Of a stretch of 64,000 bases of DNA, positions 1 through 10,545 are shown piece after piece. This DNA is from Pyrenochaeta sp. MPI-SDFR-AT-0127 (lineage: Eukaryota; Ascomycota; Dothideomycetes; Pleosporales; Cucurbitariaceae): positions 186,001 through 250,000 of the forward strand of contig JAGTJM010000046.1 in assembly GCA_020747015.1 (NCBI GenBank). The letters run 5' to 3'. The position numbers and the translations under genes are program-made. The notes beneath the pieces are model-generated. The model was given only the letters and a program-made list of their open reading frames with translations, was not told where the DNA came from and searched no databases. Position 1 is the first letter of the stretch. Every line of letters starts with the position of its first letter.

Positions 1-2828
1 AGATTTTCCATCCAGCGTGCTGTTCGTTGCAGCTTATCGGCTGTGCGAATGTAGAAGGACAGATAGCGGTCGAGGATGGGAACAACATCATCCGGCGGTA
101 CATCCTTCGCAAGGAGTTCTGAATGTCGTGGTTTTGCGCCGCCGTTTCCTCCAACGAAGATGTTGAAGCCTTTTTCCGTTGCTATCAACCCAAAGTCTTT
201 ATTCTGCGCTTCAGCACACTCGCGCACACAGCCTGACACACCGCCCTTGATCTTGTGAGGGCCACGGATGGACTTGTACCGTTCTTCCAGGCGCACTGCC
301 ATACCAACACTGTCACCGATACCGAATCGGCACCACGTTGTTCCGACACAGGATTTGACAGTTCTCAGGGACTTTGCGTAGGCATGACCAGACTCCATCC
401 CGCCATCAATAAGTTCTTGCCAGATGTCTGGAAGGTCTTGCTTGCGGGCACCAAACAAGTCTATACGTTGGCCGCCTGTGATTTTGGTGTAGAGGTTGTA
501 TTTCTTCCCCACAGTGCCGATGACGATGAGCTTCTCAGGAGTAATCTCCCCACCGGAAACACGGGGCACGACCGAGAAGGTACCATTGCGCTGAATGTTT
601 GCCAGAAACCTGTCGTTAGTCTCCTGAAGACCGCGCCTATTCAAATCAAGCAAATGCTTGTTGTATAAAGAGGCGATAATGGAGCCGATTGTGGGTTTAC
701 AAGCCTCGCAACCCAAGGAATTCGGTTCCTTGCCTGCTTCCTTCATGACAGCTGAAAAGTCCTGGAGGTTCTTGACGTAAATAATGTTGAACAGATCTGC
801 ACGCGAATATTCAAAGTGCGGACAGATATGATTCTTGACCTCGTTGCCCATCGAGGCCATTGTCTTGTTGAAAATGGTTTGGACGAGGGGCATACAACCG
901 CCACACCCAGTACCAGCCTTTGTGCAAGACTTGACGTCGCCGATGCTCTTGCAAGTTCCATCTTTGACTGAGTTGACGACATCGCCCTTGGTGACATTGT
1001 GGCAAGAGCAGATTTGGGTGTCGTCGGTACTGTGATATGGTCAGCAAAGTCACGTAGCCAACGTATTGCAGACTTACAGATCATCTCCATCTTCGTCACC
1101 CTTAGAAGCTCCTACAATAAGCTCGCTCGGTGGCATCTCGAGCTGTTTTTGATTCTTGACCATTGGCACCAATTTAATGTAGTCCTTTGTGTCACCAATC
1201 ATCATACCGCCTAGCAAGTACTTGCCGTCCATTGTGAAGAGGTACTTTTTATACACCTGCTGGAACGGATCCTTGTATGTGAGCGCCTTTACGGGCGGCG
1301 GAGCTGGTCCATCGGTCAAGTTCTTTACTTTATCTCTTGTCGATGTTCCGTTGACATTGAGGGCCTCCTTTCCAGTTCGTGGTCTTCCAGGCATGTCTTT
1401 CGGGCCATCCCGATCTGCAAAAAAGTCGCCAAAGCTGGCAACCTCAACACCAAGCAATTTTAGCTTAGTACTCAGGTCCGGTCGCTTGAATTTCCGGGGC
1501 GCATGCGCCTTGGCTTGTGTCAAATTAAAGGCGAGAACATCCGCCATCTCAACACCTGGTGCGATCAAGCCGAATGTTTGATTCTCCCAACTCGCGCATT
1601 CGCCGATAGCGTATATGTCGGGTTTTGACGTTAGGAGATCCGGACCAACGACAATGCCACCGCCTCGATCAGCGCATTTAATGTTTGCTTTCCGGGCCAG
1701 CTCATCGCGCGATTTTATACCGATCTGATAATGTCAGCTGGTATCGCCCGTTGTTGAACACCAAACTTACAGCGAAGCATATGCAAGAGCACTCCATCTC
1801 TTCGCCATCCTCAAAAACAACGCCCTTCACAAAGTTGTGTTCGTCTGTCAATATTTTGCCAACTCTCTTGCTCAGCATGACTTCCAAGCCCAGCGCTTGT
1901 ACCTGCTCAACCACCATACCACCTGCATCGCCATCCAACTGTCTTGACAGCACCCATCGGTTCCGCTCGATAAGCTTCACTTTCGCAAAGTCCTCAAGGT
2001 CCATCATAGCGTGTGCAGCCTCCAGACCTAGCAGGCCACCACCAACGACAGCGCCAGTCGTGCCTTTGCGCGTTGAGGAGAACTCAATGAGCTTCTCGAG
2101 ATCATCGATGGTGCGGTACACGAAGACGCCTTGTGCGTCATGGCCAGGTGTGTGCCGTGGTAGAAGCGCATCAGATCCTGTTGCCAGTACCAGAATGTCG
2201 TAAGATACAGCTTCGCCTGAAGAAGTTTTGATTATCTTTTTCTCGGAGTTGATCTCTGTAACAAGGGTATTGAGGTGATAGTTCAACGAGCCCTCTGGCA
2301 TGGATGAGTACTGCAAACACATCAGTCGCGAAACACTGGGTTCTCAACAGTGGCTACTTACCCATTCCTTTGGGTTGAGATAGAGGTTTTCAACCTGTCG
2401 ATGTTGAAAGAAGCTTGTCAGTCCGACTCGGTTGTATGCAAGATGTGGTTCTTCGCCAATGACCACGACATCATATTCTCTCCGCTTGATATCGTACTTG
2501 ATGAGTTTTTCGCTGTGTTGTGTTAGGCGAAGTTCACCAATTGAAGTGGAAATGATCGAAGGACTTACATAAAGGCGATGCCCACCATACCTAAGCCTAC
2601 GACCACAATGCGCTTCCGCTGGGGATGGACGGGGAGCTCCCCATTATTTTCCATTTCTGCTACCTTTTCTGGTAGTTTGTTTGCTTCAGGATCATTCCAT
2701 TCCGCATTCGATATATTTCCATCTTTTGAACCCCATGTCGCTTGTACACCATGCTCACCTGGCGGTGAATGTGATTGACCAGAGCTGGGCTCAATGCCTT
2801 GTGTTATGATTGGCAAGGTTTCGGCCAT
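1..2828 (-). CDS. niiA: Nitrite reductase [NAD(P)H], siroheme type, 3' end outside window
   Basis: Reduces nitrite to ammonium in the cytosol, the second step of nitrate assimilation. Exons by splice signals: 2828-2569, 2512-2362, 2310-1771, 1724-1078, 1029-<1, about 875 residues visible of a family length near 1100. The start is the ATG at 2828; the upstream in-frame GTG is not used. In order: FAD-binding VVVGLGMVGIAF near residue 80 (completed across intron 1), the pyridine nucleotide-disulphide oxidoreductase fold with a second glycine-rich loop GAVVGGGLLG, a BFD-like [2Fe-2S] segment with CSCHNV and CGGC cysteines, then the ferredoxin-like half with the siroheme/4Fe-4S cysteines CVGTTWC and CVREC. 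The C-terminal remainder lies beyond base 1. All visible exons are open and in phase. It lies downstream of niaD in the same direction, so the two share regulation but not a divergent promoter. Confidence 0.95.
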
Positions 2829-3088
2829 AGCGACAACGTAACTGCTCACAAAGAGCCGGGTATCTCGTTATGTAACAAGTCAAATGCGCGTAAAGGGTAA
2901 TAGAGGGTTGAAGTTGTTTAAGAAGACATGAGAGAAGAGGGCGAAATGAGAAGGTAGTGGGCGAACTGCGATGAAAAGTGAAGAAAAGGGAGTGGAAGTG
3001 CAGAGGGAAGAGAGAAGCCTCAATGGAGAAGAGATAGGTGTAAAGGACAAGCACTCGATAGGCCAAAGATGAACGCAGCGCAGTACAC

Positions 3089-3096
3089 CTCCGTGG
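3089..3096 (+). promoter_or_regulatory. NirA-type site CTCCGTGG
   Basis: Exact match to CTCCGHGG, 261 bp upstream of the niiA ATG. Induction by nitrate through a NirA homologue is inferred. Confidence 0.5.
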
Positions 3097-3403
3097 CGCG
3101 ATTTGTCCCGCACTCAAGGTTCTGTAAGCGATCGTCAACAGCGAAAAGTCCCGCGCCAGCTGCGCGCCACCACGTAGATAAAGCTCGAAGGCATTTTTGC
3201 ACCCAACAATTGCCATGTTCCAATCGTGTGGACCCCGCGGCAGTCACGGAAATGTGTTATTACACGGAGGGGTACCTCGTAGGACCCAAAGGAGACTAGA
3301 TGCCGCACTTGGCCTTGGTCAGAGGCTGAGAGCCAGGCGTGCGATGGTCGAATGAGAACAGTGACAATTCATATCAGCATACGGTTGCTTTTAGCTTGTA
3401 CTT

Positions 3404-3411
3404 CTCCGTGG
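3404..3411 (+). promoter_or_regulatory. NirA-type site CTCCGTGG
   Basis: Second exact match to CTCCGHGG, 576 bp upstream of the niiA ATG and in the same orientation as the first. Confidence 0.5.
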
Positions 3412-4020
3412 AGATTAGTAGAGGGTTGGGGGTTGCCGGCGTCGATTTCTTATCGCAACCTAGACGCCTTGGCGCGATAAACCCCCCAAACGGATTTTCG
3501 CCTCGTTATCAGCAGCACCGTCTGTGCGCCAGGGATAGCGGAGATGCACAATCAGGCCGTTCCATCTCCAAAACATGACATGAAGCGGAGGTCCCGAGAT
3601 GGGCTGGCAAAGACGTGCATTGTGAGTTTGATCAAACACTGAGAGGGCGTTTCTTGCTGCTGCGGTGGACGGAAACGCTAGGCTCTCCTTGGCTAGGGTG
3701 TGAGCACAACTACTTCACATAGACGTACTGTCTGTACTGGCTCTACATGGAGACCTGTGACTATCCAGCCAGGCAATGGCATGGTCATTGGGAGGGTAGC
3801 TCTCCACGCAAACTACCTCAGCTGACTATCGTATCGGCCATCAAGAAGCTCTAGACTTCGCTCAATGCGCTCATGCCCAAACTCGAACAGCCTGAACATC
3901 TTGAACTGACAAAAACTCCGCATGTGCGCTCCCATAAACGCCATAACGTCCATCCCTGTAATGATCAAAGTAAGCTCGTCGTTGTGTAGCCACACATCTC
4001 AAACCAGTCTCAAATGTACT

Positions 4021-6928
4021 CTAGAAGAACAAGAGATCTTCATCGTTCCAGCCTTGCTCATTCAACACCTTGTGCACATTCTTCTCCAAGGGCCCAGGTC
4101 CACAGATTAAAACCATTGCTGAGCCATCCTCGTCCTTCGAACAATACTGTTGCAGCAGCGGGGCTCCGATTCTGCCTCTCAGCCCTTGCCAGTCGTCTGG
4201 CCCTTGTGTCAATGTGTATACCATCTTACACCTGTCCTCATTCTCTCGTGCAAACTTGTCCAGATCCTCTCTACAAAGAATATCTTCTACTAGGCGGTTT
4301 CCATTGAGTACTGTGCAGTGCGTAGAATCCTCCTTATCCTGCATGACAGCACGCAAGACCTGGAAAATCGGCGTGATGCCGCTTCCCCCGCAGATCATGA
4401 AGAAGCGTGTCACACGTCGCTCTTTGCCGTTGATCGCACAAAGTCCCTGCCCGAGATACTCGAATTTTCCAATTGGGCCTTTGAAGTCCACCCAGTGGCC
4501 TATTGGGATTGAATCGAGTGCTTTGGTCATCCTGCCTCCGACTTGATCCTGTGTGTCGCCGTATATCTTGATAAGCACATCGCAATATCCCTTTTGGGTA
4601 ATTTGGGACAAGGGCGTGTAGGACCTGATGATGGCTTCTCGTGTCACAGGATCCCGTAATCTGATCATCAAATGCTGGCCTGTCGGTAAGCCGAGAGATT
4701 GATCGTCATGCTCAAGCTTGAACCTGAAGATCTTAGTGTCCCAAGACACAGTCGTCTTGGAGTGAAGAAGCGTCTTGTTCCAGACGCGAGAGTCTAGGAA
4801 CACAGGGCGAGGTTCGGAAGATTCGAGAATTGGCTCGCCTTCAGCCAGTATTTTGCGCGAGGCTGCATCGAGGCTGCCAATATGATACTCTGGCATCATT
4901 GCTTTGGCTGTTTCGCTATCTGTCTTGTCGTCAATACTGCTTCTTGCTCATCTCCAAGCTTTCTAAGGTTACACTGAAGATGCTGGCTACTTACGAATTG
5001 CCATGAACTCATCACTAGCGTCGAGCCCAGCCGCGCTTATGATACTTTGGGCACCGCCCGGATGGCCTTCCAGAAAAGATGTGCCATCATACACGTGGCC
5101 ATTGACTACAAACCAAGGTTCCTCGGGTTTGTCGTGTGCCCTAAGTTCATGGATTCCAATTGACCTGTCAACACCATCTTTTGTCATCTTAATCTCCTTT
5201 ACTTCCTCGATTGCAGCGCTTTCTGGCTCTTCGCCATCGATCTTTTCACCCCAGTGCCCGTTTGTCAGATTACCACCTGATTTCTTGATGCGCTCCATCC
5301 AACCGCCAGGTATCAGTGCTGGTTGAGTAGGATGTTCAAAGCGAAGGGAGCCGTGGTCGTTGTGTATAGCTATCCTGTACCACGGATTGTTCATCATGCC
5401 CAGTACGCTCCAGTACATGTCTCTTGGCTGAATACACATCGCCTCATCCATGGCTCTTACTAAGATATCGTTCGCCTCCTTTAGCTCTGCAGTTGCGATA
5501 TCGAGGCTCCAAAAGCACCAGCAGAAACAAGTTTCGCGCCAGTCCATATCCAGTCGCGCGCCATACAACTCTCGGTCCTCGAAAGCGCGATACCTGTCTT
5601 CGGCGTACTCGATATTCGCAAGCCGCCACGTTTTCCCCTTATCAAGAGAGACTTCGCAGCGCGTTACTCGACGCCCTCCACCGCTGTAGGCATAACCGCG
5701 AACGTTGTAGCTCTCTGGAGCTGTTGCAATATTCACTTTCTCGTCATGTGCTGGAAAGGCAATGGCTGAATTAGGAGAAAGATCGTATATTGCGTAACGA
5801 TCATCCATCCACCACTTCGGGTTCCTCGCTGATTCGTCTGGGTCGACCATCGTCCTGTCTCATGTCAACTAATATCCCAGTCTGTTGCAGACATGGCGCT
5901 ACACTTACGGTAACACGCGATTATCATAAATGTGATACCAGTTATCGCTCGGGTCAGCTGTAATGATCAATTTCTTCAGCCACTTCACGCTTCGTCCACC
6001 AATCTGCCCTGGAATAACTGCTCTTAACGGCTTTCCGTGATCTGGTCTCAGTGTCTCGCCGTTCATCTTGTGTGCGAGCATGATGCCACGATTTGGATCC
6101 ATGACCCAGTTCAGCTTGACCGATGTGCCATAATAGCCATTTGGCTAAGGGTGTTGTCAGAGTCATGCAGCCATCATAGCAAGACTAAGACTTACAAGTT
6201 TGTCAGCACCCTCCATGCACACATACTTTGCCTTTCTCAACGGCCTAGCGCGTTCAATGATGTCCCGCATAACGACACCTGTGAACAACGCAGTCGACAG
6301 GCCGGCTGCACCCCACGAAAAGCCCTTGCTCTTTCTGACGACATTTTGTTCTTTCCGTCTGTTGCCTGCACAGACTAAGGTAATAGGATACGTTACATTA
6401 TTATATTCTTCCAGCAGTTGCCGTAAAGTGATCTTGAGTGGATTGGCTACAAGACTGTACCTTCATTAGTGGTGATATGATATTCCAAAAGGGGTGAAAT
6501 TACCCTTCGACAGAGAATTCCCAGTCCATACAGTCAGCATCATGTACTTCCGGTACCGCACCATGATTTCGCACATAGAACAGTTCTGGACTTGTCAAGA
6601 ATCCTTCGTTGAAAAGGTCGCTCAATGGCGCTTCGACATTGAAAGGATGAACACCTGTCAACCGGATCAACCGCGGGTCACGCGGAACATGTGCATCTGG
6701 TGTTGGCTTATCAACTTCTAGAACCTGCGGAGGTGTGTTTGCTGGTGGTGGGAGAGGGACATCTAGCTCGGTTGTGATTGACGTTGTAGATTTATTGTCG
6801 TCTCCATTGACGGTCTCCGGCGGTGACGGTGGTAGTTCTATCGACTGTGTGGCGGGATGGGGCTGACATTCATGTTCTGACGATGGAGGGAGGGGTACGC
6901 TTTGACATTGCGGTGGAGCGACGCTCAT
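4021..6928 (-). CDS. niaD: Assimilatory nitrate reductase [NAD(P)H]
   Basis: Reduces nitrate to nitrite in the cytosol. Five exons: 6928-6504, 6454-6196, 6144-5909, 5854-4995, 4919-4021; they sum to 2679 nt, 892 residues, the usual size. Order of domains: a proline-rich N-terminus, the sulphite-oxidase-like molybdopterin domain with the Mo-binding cysteine in VCAGNRR (about C170), the dimerisation domain, a cytochrome b5 domain with HPGG (H571) and a second heme histidine about H594, then the FAD/NAD domain with RSYTPLS, GGSGITP and the C-terminal CGPGP. H594 is built across the last intron (C|AT), which fixes that acceptor. The gene is intact. It lies upstream of niiA in tandem, with 1.2 kb between them. 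Confidence 0.97.
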
Positions 6929-8222
6929 GATGTCTGACTGCCTAGTGTGACTTTGGCTTGTTTAAAGGAGCAATTGTATAGTGCTCAGAAGGAAGCTCTA
7001 GATAAGTGAAAATAATAAGAATGTCCAAAAAGACTTGGCATAAATTATCTAGTCTCTTGTTCGTAGAGATGGTAGCGATACTAGCAAACTGAAGAAGACA
7101 AGGAGAGAGTAAAGAGGGCGAAACACCAAGGGCGAATCAGACGAAAGGCAAATGGGGCAAATCAAACTTAGAATGCGAGTCCAGGGATCCCAATCTGGCC
7201 CTTTTCCGTCGTCTTCTCTCGGCTCCTGACCGCAATCTGAGCTGGCGGAGATCCTCAGCCAACATTAATCTCTGGATGCCATCATCCGCGGAAACTGAGC
7301 TTCGATCTGTGGGGAATCATCAAATCCCGCATACTGTCATCATTCCCAACTACCATAGAATGCCAGGGAACTGGTAATCTGGAAAGCACCACACGTCGAC
7401 GTCAAACCGATATGCGAGCTTATCTTTGGCGCTATTTCGGGAATAGCGCCTGATAGGGCGTGGCGAAGGCAGGAAGCATTTTGTGTTTTGTGTTCAGCTT
7501 GAAACCACGTATCTGGCCACATCATGTTCAATCGCATGCTCTGTGGGGGCGTACGGTAATTTTGCGGGTTCCAATATTGTGCAGCGGAGATACTTGAGCA
7601 GCCTGGCATCCGTTCTCGTTCATTTCATATCTAGTGGAACAGACATCTTTTCATCTTCGCGCTGTCATCACTGTGATCGTCCCTTGTCGCGGCATGTTCT
7701 AGTGCTTATAGGGCGACGACTGTGTACGACTACTGTCTCATACTGGTGCTCCGCTCGGTGAGGGAAAATTGATGGACAGCCGTTCACTTGGGCCACGGTG
7801 CTATACTCTTCAGGGTGCCCAAAAGCAATGGCGAGGCTACAAAGGAATCGCTTCCGAAGATGATCGATGGATGGGCCGTGACAAAGTTGAGAGATAAGAA
7901 GTGAGATGTGATGTGGAGCGGAGGAATCGTTGTTCGGATAGATTGGCGTTGGCTGTAGGATCCTACATCTCCGCGGCGTCAAGCGAGAAATTGCACTCGG
8001 GAAATCACAAGGCTAAAATCAATCATCTTCAAATCTGATACCACATATTCTTGTAAGAATTTACAAATGTATTACAGCCAAAGTATGGATATCCTCACTA
8101 CTCAGGGAAATGTGATTGCTTGCCATAGGAGCTCTCGACTGCTTTTCTCAGATTGGCGGCGAGGCGTCAGAGCATCATCTATGGGACAATGGATGGGTCG
8201 TTCAGACGCTAGAGCTAAAACC
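6929..8222. promoter_or_regulatory. niaD upstream region
   Basis: Gap between niaD and the helicase gene, with no supportable gene. Candidate signals are AGATAAG at 7000-7006, another AGATAA near 7890, and an exact NirA consensus at 7969-7976. A one-mismatch NirA site (ATCCGCGG) lies near 7284. Confidence 0.5.
7969..7976 (+). promoter_or_regulatory. NirA-type site CTCCGCGG
   Basis: Exact match to CTCCGHGG about 1.04 kb upstream of the niaD ATG. It lies nearer the 3' end of the helicase gene, so a role at niaD is plausible but unproven. Confidence 0.35.
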
Positions 8223-10284
8223 TTAGCCAAGGAGCCCTTCTTTGAGCGTCTGGCCACGTTCCAGAGGTCCGACTCGTACTTGACCCTGAAGTCGTTTGTG
8301 CAGCGTCTCCGCACGTTCCCTCACTCGCTTCTCACTTCGCTTCTTCACGTTCGCCTTCTCATAGCGACCCTTGACTCCATGTCTAATCCGCGTAATCATG
8401 TCGCCCGCTTTGCCTTTTGTGAGATGTTTAGGCTTCAGCTGGTCTTCTTTTGGCCGAAACTTATTTAAAAAGTCGACTTGTGCTTGCGATGCGTGACTCT
8501 TGCGCCATGATTGGTTTTTAGAGATCCAGATATGTTCGAAGGCTTCAGCAGCGAACGTATCTGCAGCATGCACAACATGTTCGAACGAATCCCCTTTGGC
8601 AACAATGCGAGGTGTGCCGTAGGGGCTTTTGACCTTTCGGTCTGCTGGTAGTTTCCAGTAATACTTGGCTCTGAAAACACCCTCATCGTTCGAGGACGGC
8701 TCGACTATCAAATAATTGCCACTGTTCGTGGTCAATACATATTTGCCATCGCCAACACTCACCCAAGCATTCTGGCTCATATTTCGAATGTGCTGATCAC
8801 CCAAAGTGTCTGCGAGAAGGTCATGAACCGAGTCATAGTCAGTGAATGTGATGGTGCCAGGAAGTTTTCCAGCAACCGTCTTCCGTGCGCTGTCTGCGGC
8901 CACTTTCTCACGCTGTTTCTCATCTTCTTTCCGCTCTCTGAGCTGCACCAAGGTCTTTGTGTCTGCCCTTTCCACTATCTCTGCAGGATCGAGACCAAAA
9001 AGAGTTGGCGTCGACACTACACCAGTGCTCAGCGCAGCTACCATATCGATGATATGACAGTTTTCTTTGCCATTGTGCAGGCGCATGCCTCGTCCAATCA
9101 TCTGAACAAGGAGGTTGCGGGATTTGGTTGGCCGAGCTAGGAGCACGCAGTCGATATTTGGGATATCGGTGCCTTCGGTGAACACGCCGCAATTCAAAAG
9201 CACGGGAAACTCACCGCTTCGGAAGGCATCGATTCTTGCACTGCGGATCTTTGCTGATGTGTCACCAGTCACGAACTGAGCGTCGATGCCTCTGCTCCGA
9301 AACGCGGAGGTGAGGTTAGTGACATGGCTGAGATCAACACAAAAGATGAGGGTAGAATTCCGACCATGTGCCTTGGCTAGCCAGGTTTTCACGACAAGCT
9401 CGTTGGTCGCATCAGTGTTGATAGCCTTGGATAGAGCAGCGGCTTGAAAATCGCCATTGGCACCTGTGCCCACTTTGGTCAGGTCGGCCTTGATTTCGAC
9501 CGTGGTGAAGACGACATCAGAGAGCCAGTTCTCTTCAATCATGTCCAGGTAGTCGCTGAGAGTGTCAGCGCAACGGCATGGTGCTTGCAAGAACAACGCA
9601 CCGGTGGTAGACGATGTGGTCAATGACAGCACCAAGCTTCCGTCCGTCAAAGCGCGAGAAGGTAGCGGAGACGCCTACCAGGGCTGGAGCCGTTGTCGTC
9701 GTCCAATCGGCGGCGTGTCTCAACCCAAAGTGCTCGAGGACGTCCAAGTACGTCTGACTGACTATGTGGTGGGCCTCGTCTACCAGGACTAGCTTGTACC
9801 GCGAGGGGTCGAACTTTTGCAGTCGGCGGCTAGAGGTGATGCTCTGTATCGATGCAACTGTGATGTCGGCGGCGCCTGTGGCCTGATTGCCGCCCATTTC
9901 AATCTCGACATGTTGGTGTGGGTAGGCCAGGGTGCAGTGCCGGGCGGCCTGCTCGACAAGCTCGCGGCGGTGGGCGAGGATGAGTGTCTGCGAGGCCGTG
10001 CCACGGGCGGGGATGCGATCAATCAGGTGGGTGAAGATGACCGTCTTGCCGGCTCCCGTGGCCAGCGACACGCCCAGGCGCCGGTGGCCGGCATCAAGGT
10101 AGGAGAGCACTGCTTGGATGCATTCTTCCTGATAGTCGCGCAGTGTGACCTTTGCCGCTGGCGGGGGGGCTTTGCGGGCGTATGGGGCTGGTGATGCCCT
10201 CGATGCACGTCTTAGTAGTGCGCGAACAGGCACATGGCTTGTCCGCTGAAAGAGCGTGGTCGCATGTTGGGCCAGGCGGAACAT
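8223..10284 (-). CDS. Irc3-like mitochondrial SF2 DNA helicase
   Basis: Superfamily 2 ATP-dependent helicase. Exons 10284-9602 and 9555-8223, 2016 nt, 671 residues; the intron starts GTGCGT and joins HIVYHR to DYLDM. The N-terminus is rich in Arg, Ala, Ser and Thr without acidic residues, typical of a mitochondrial presequence. Motifs: Q-like RDYQEECI, Walker A ATGAGKT (about 75-81), Walker B DEAH (about 169-172), SATFSR (motif III), and in the second half FVTGD, FTEGTDIP and QMIGRGMR (motif VI). The C-terminal 250 residues are basic with KANVKKRSEKRVRERAE. In yeast Irc3 maintains mitochondrial DNA; the same role is inferred. It is divergent from the Rrn5-like gene across 261 bp. Confidence 0.85.
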
Positions 10285-10545
10285 GGAATGAAAGAGAGGC
10301 AGACGGACCTCGAAGGCTTAAGCCTTGAACCCACTGAAGCTGCTGCCACAAAGGGAGTGGGAGGGCAGACAAGGCGCGTCCCCCCCCGTCCCCCACAATC
10401 ACGACTGGTATACAAGGAACGCGTCTTATCGATAATGAGCGACCCGCTTGAGGTGTTTCTCCCGTAGGCCAGCCTTGCATGGCTTGCACCTCCAAACATA
10501 AACCCCATCCCCTGCCCCCAATTAGAGCCCAATTGGGGTCTACGG
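10285..10545. promoter_or_regulatory. Bidirectional promoter, helicase / Rrn5-like gene
   Basis: 261 bp between two divergent ATGs, so both promoters must lie here or overlap the first exons. It holds C-rich runs near 10380 and no clear TATA box, as expected for housekeeping genes. Confidence 0.5.

Larger units (their letters stand above)
2829..4020 (-). promoter_or_regulatory. niiA upstream region (niaD 3' flank)
   Basis: This 1.2 kb gap has no convincing gene; the open frames in it lack coding character. It contains two exact matches to the Aspergillus NirA consensus CTCCGHGG (3089-3096 and 3404-3411) and several HGATAR sites for an AreA/NIT2 GATA factor, for example 3176-3181, 3475-3480, 3450-3455 (reverse) and 3506-3511 (reverse). 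The consensus sequences are known from Aspergillus and Neurospora; their use here is inferred. Confidence 0.6.

Noticed and set aside
255..668. 137-codon plus-strand frame opposite the nitrite reductase
   Set aside because: Antisense shadow of the siroheme-binding coding region.
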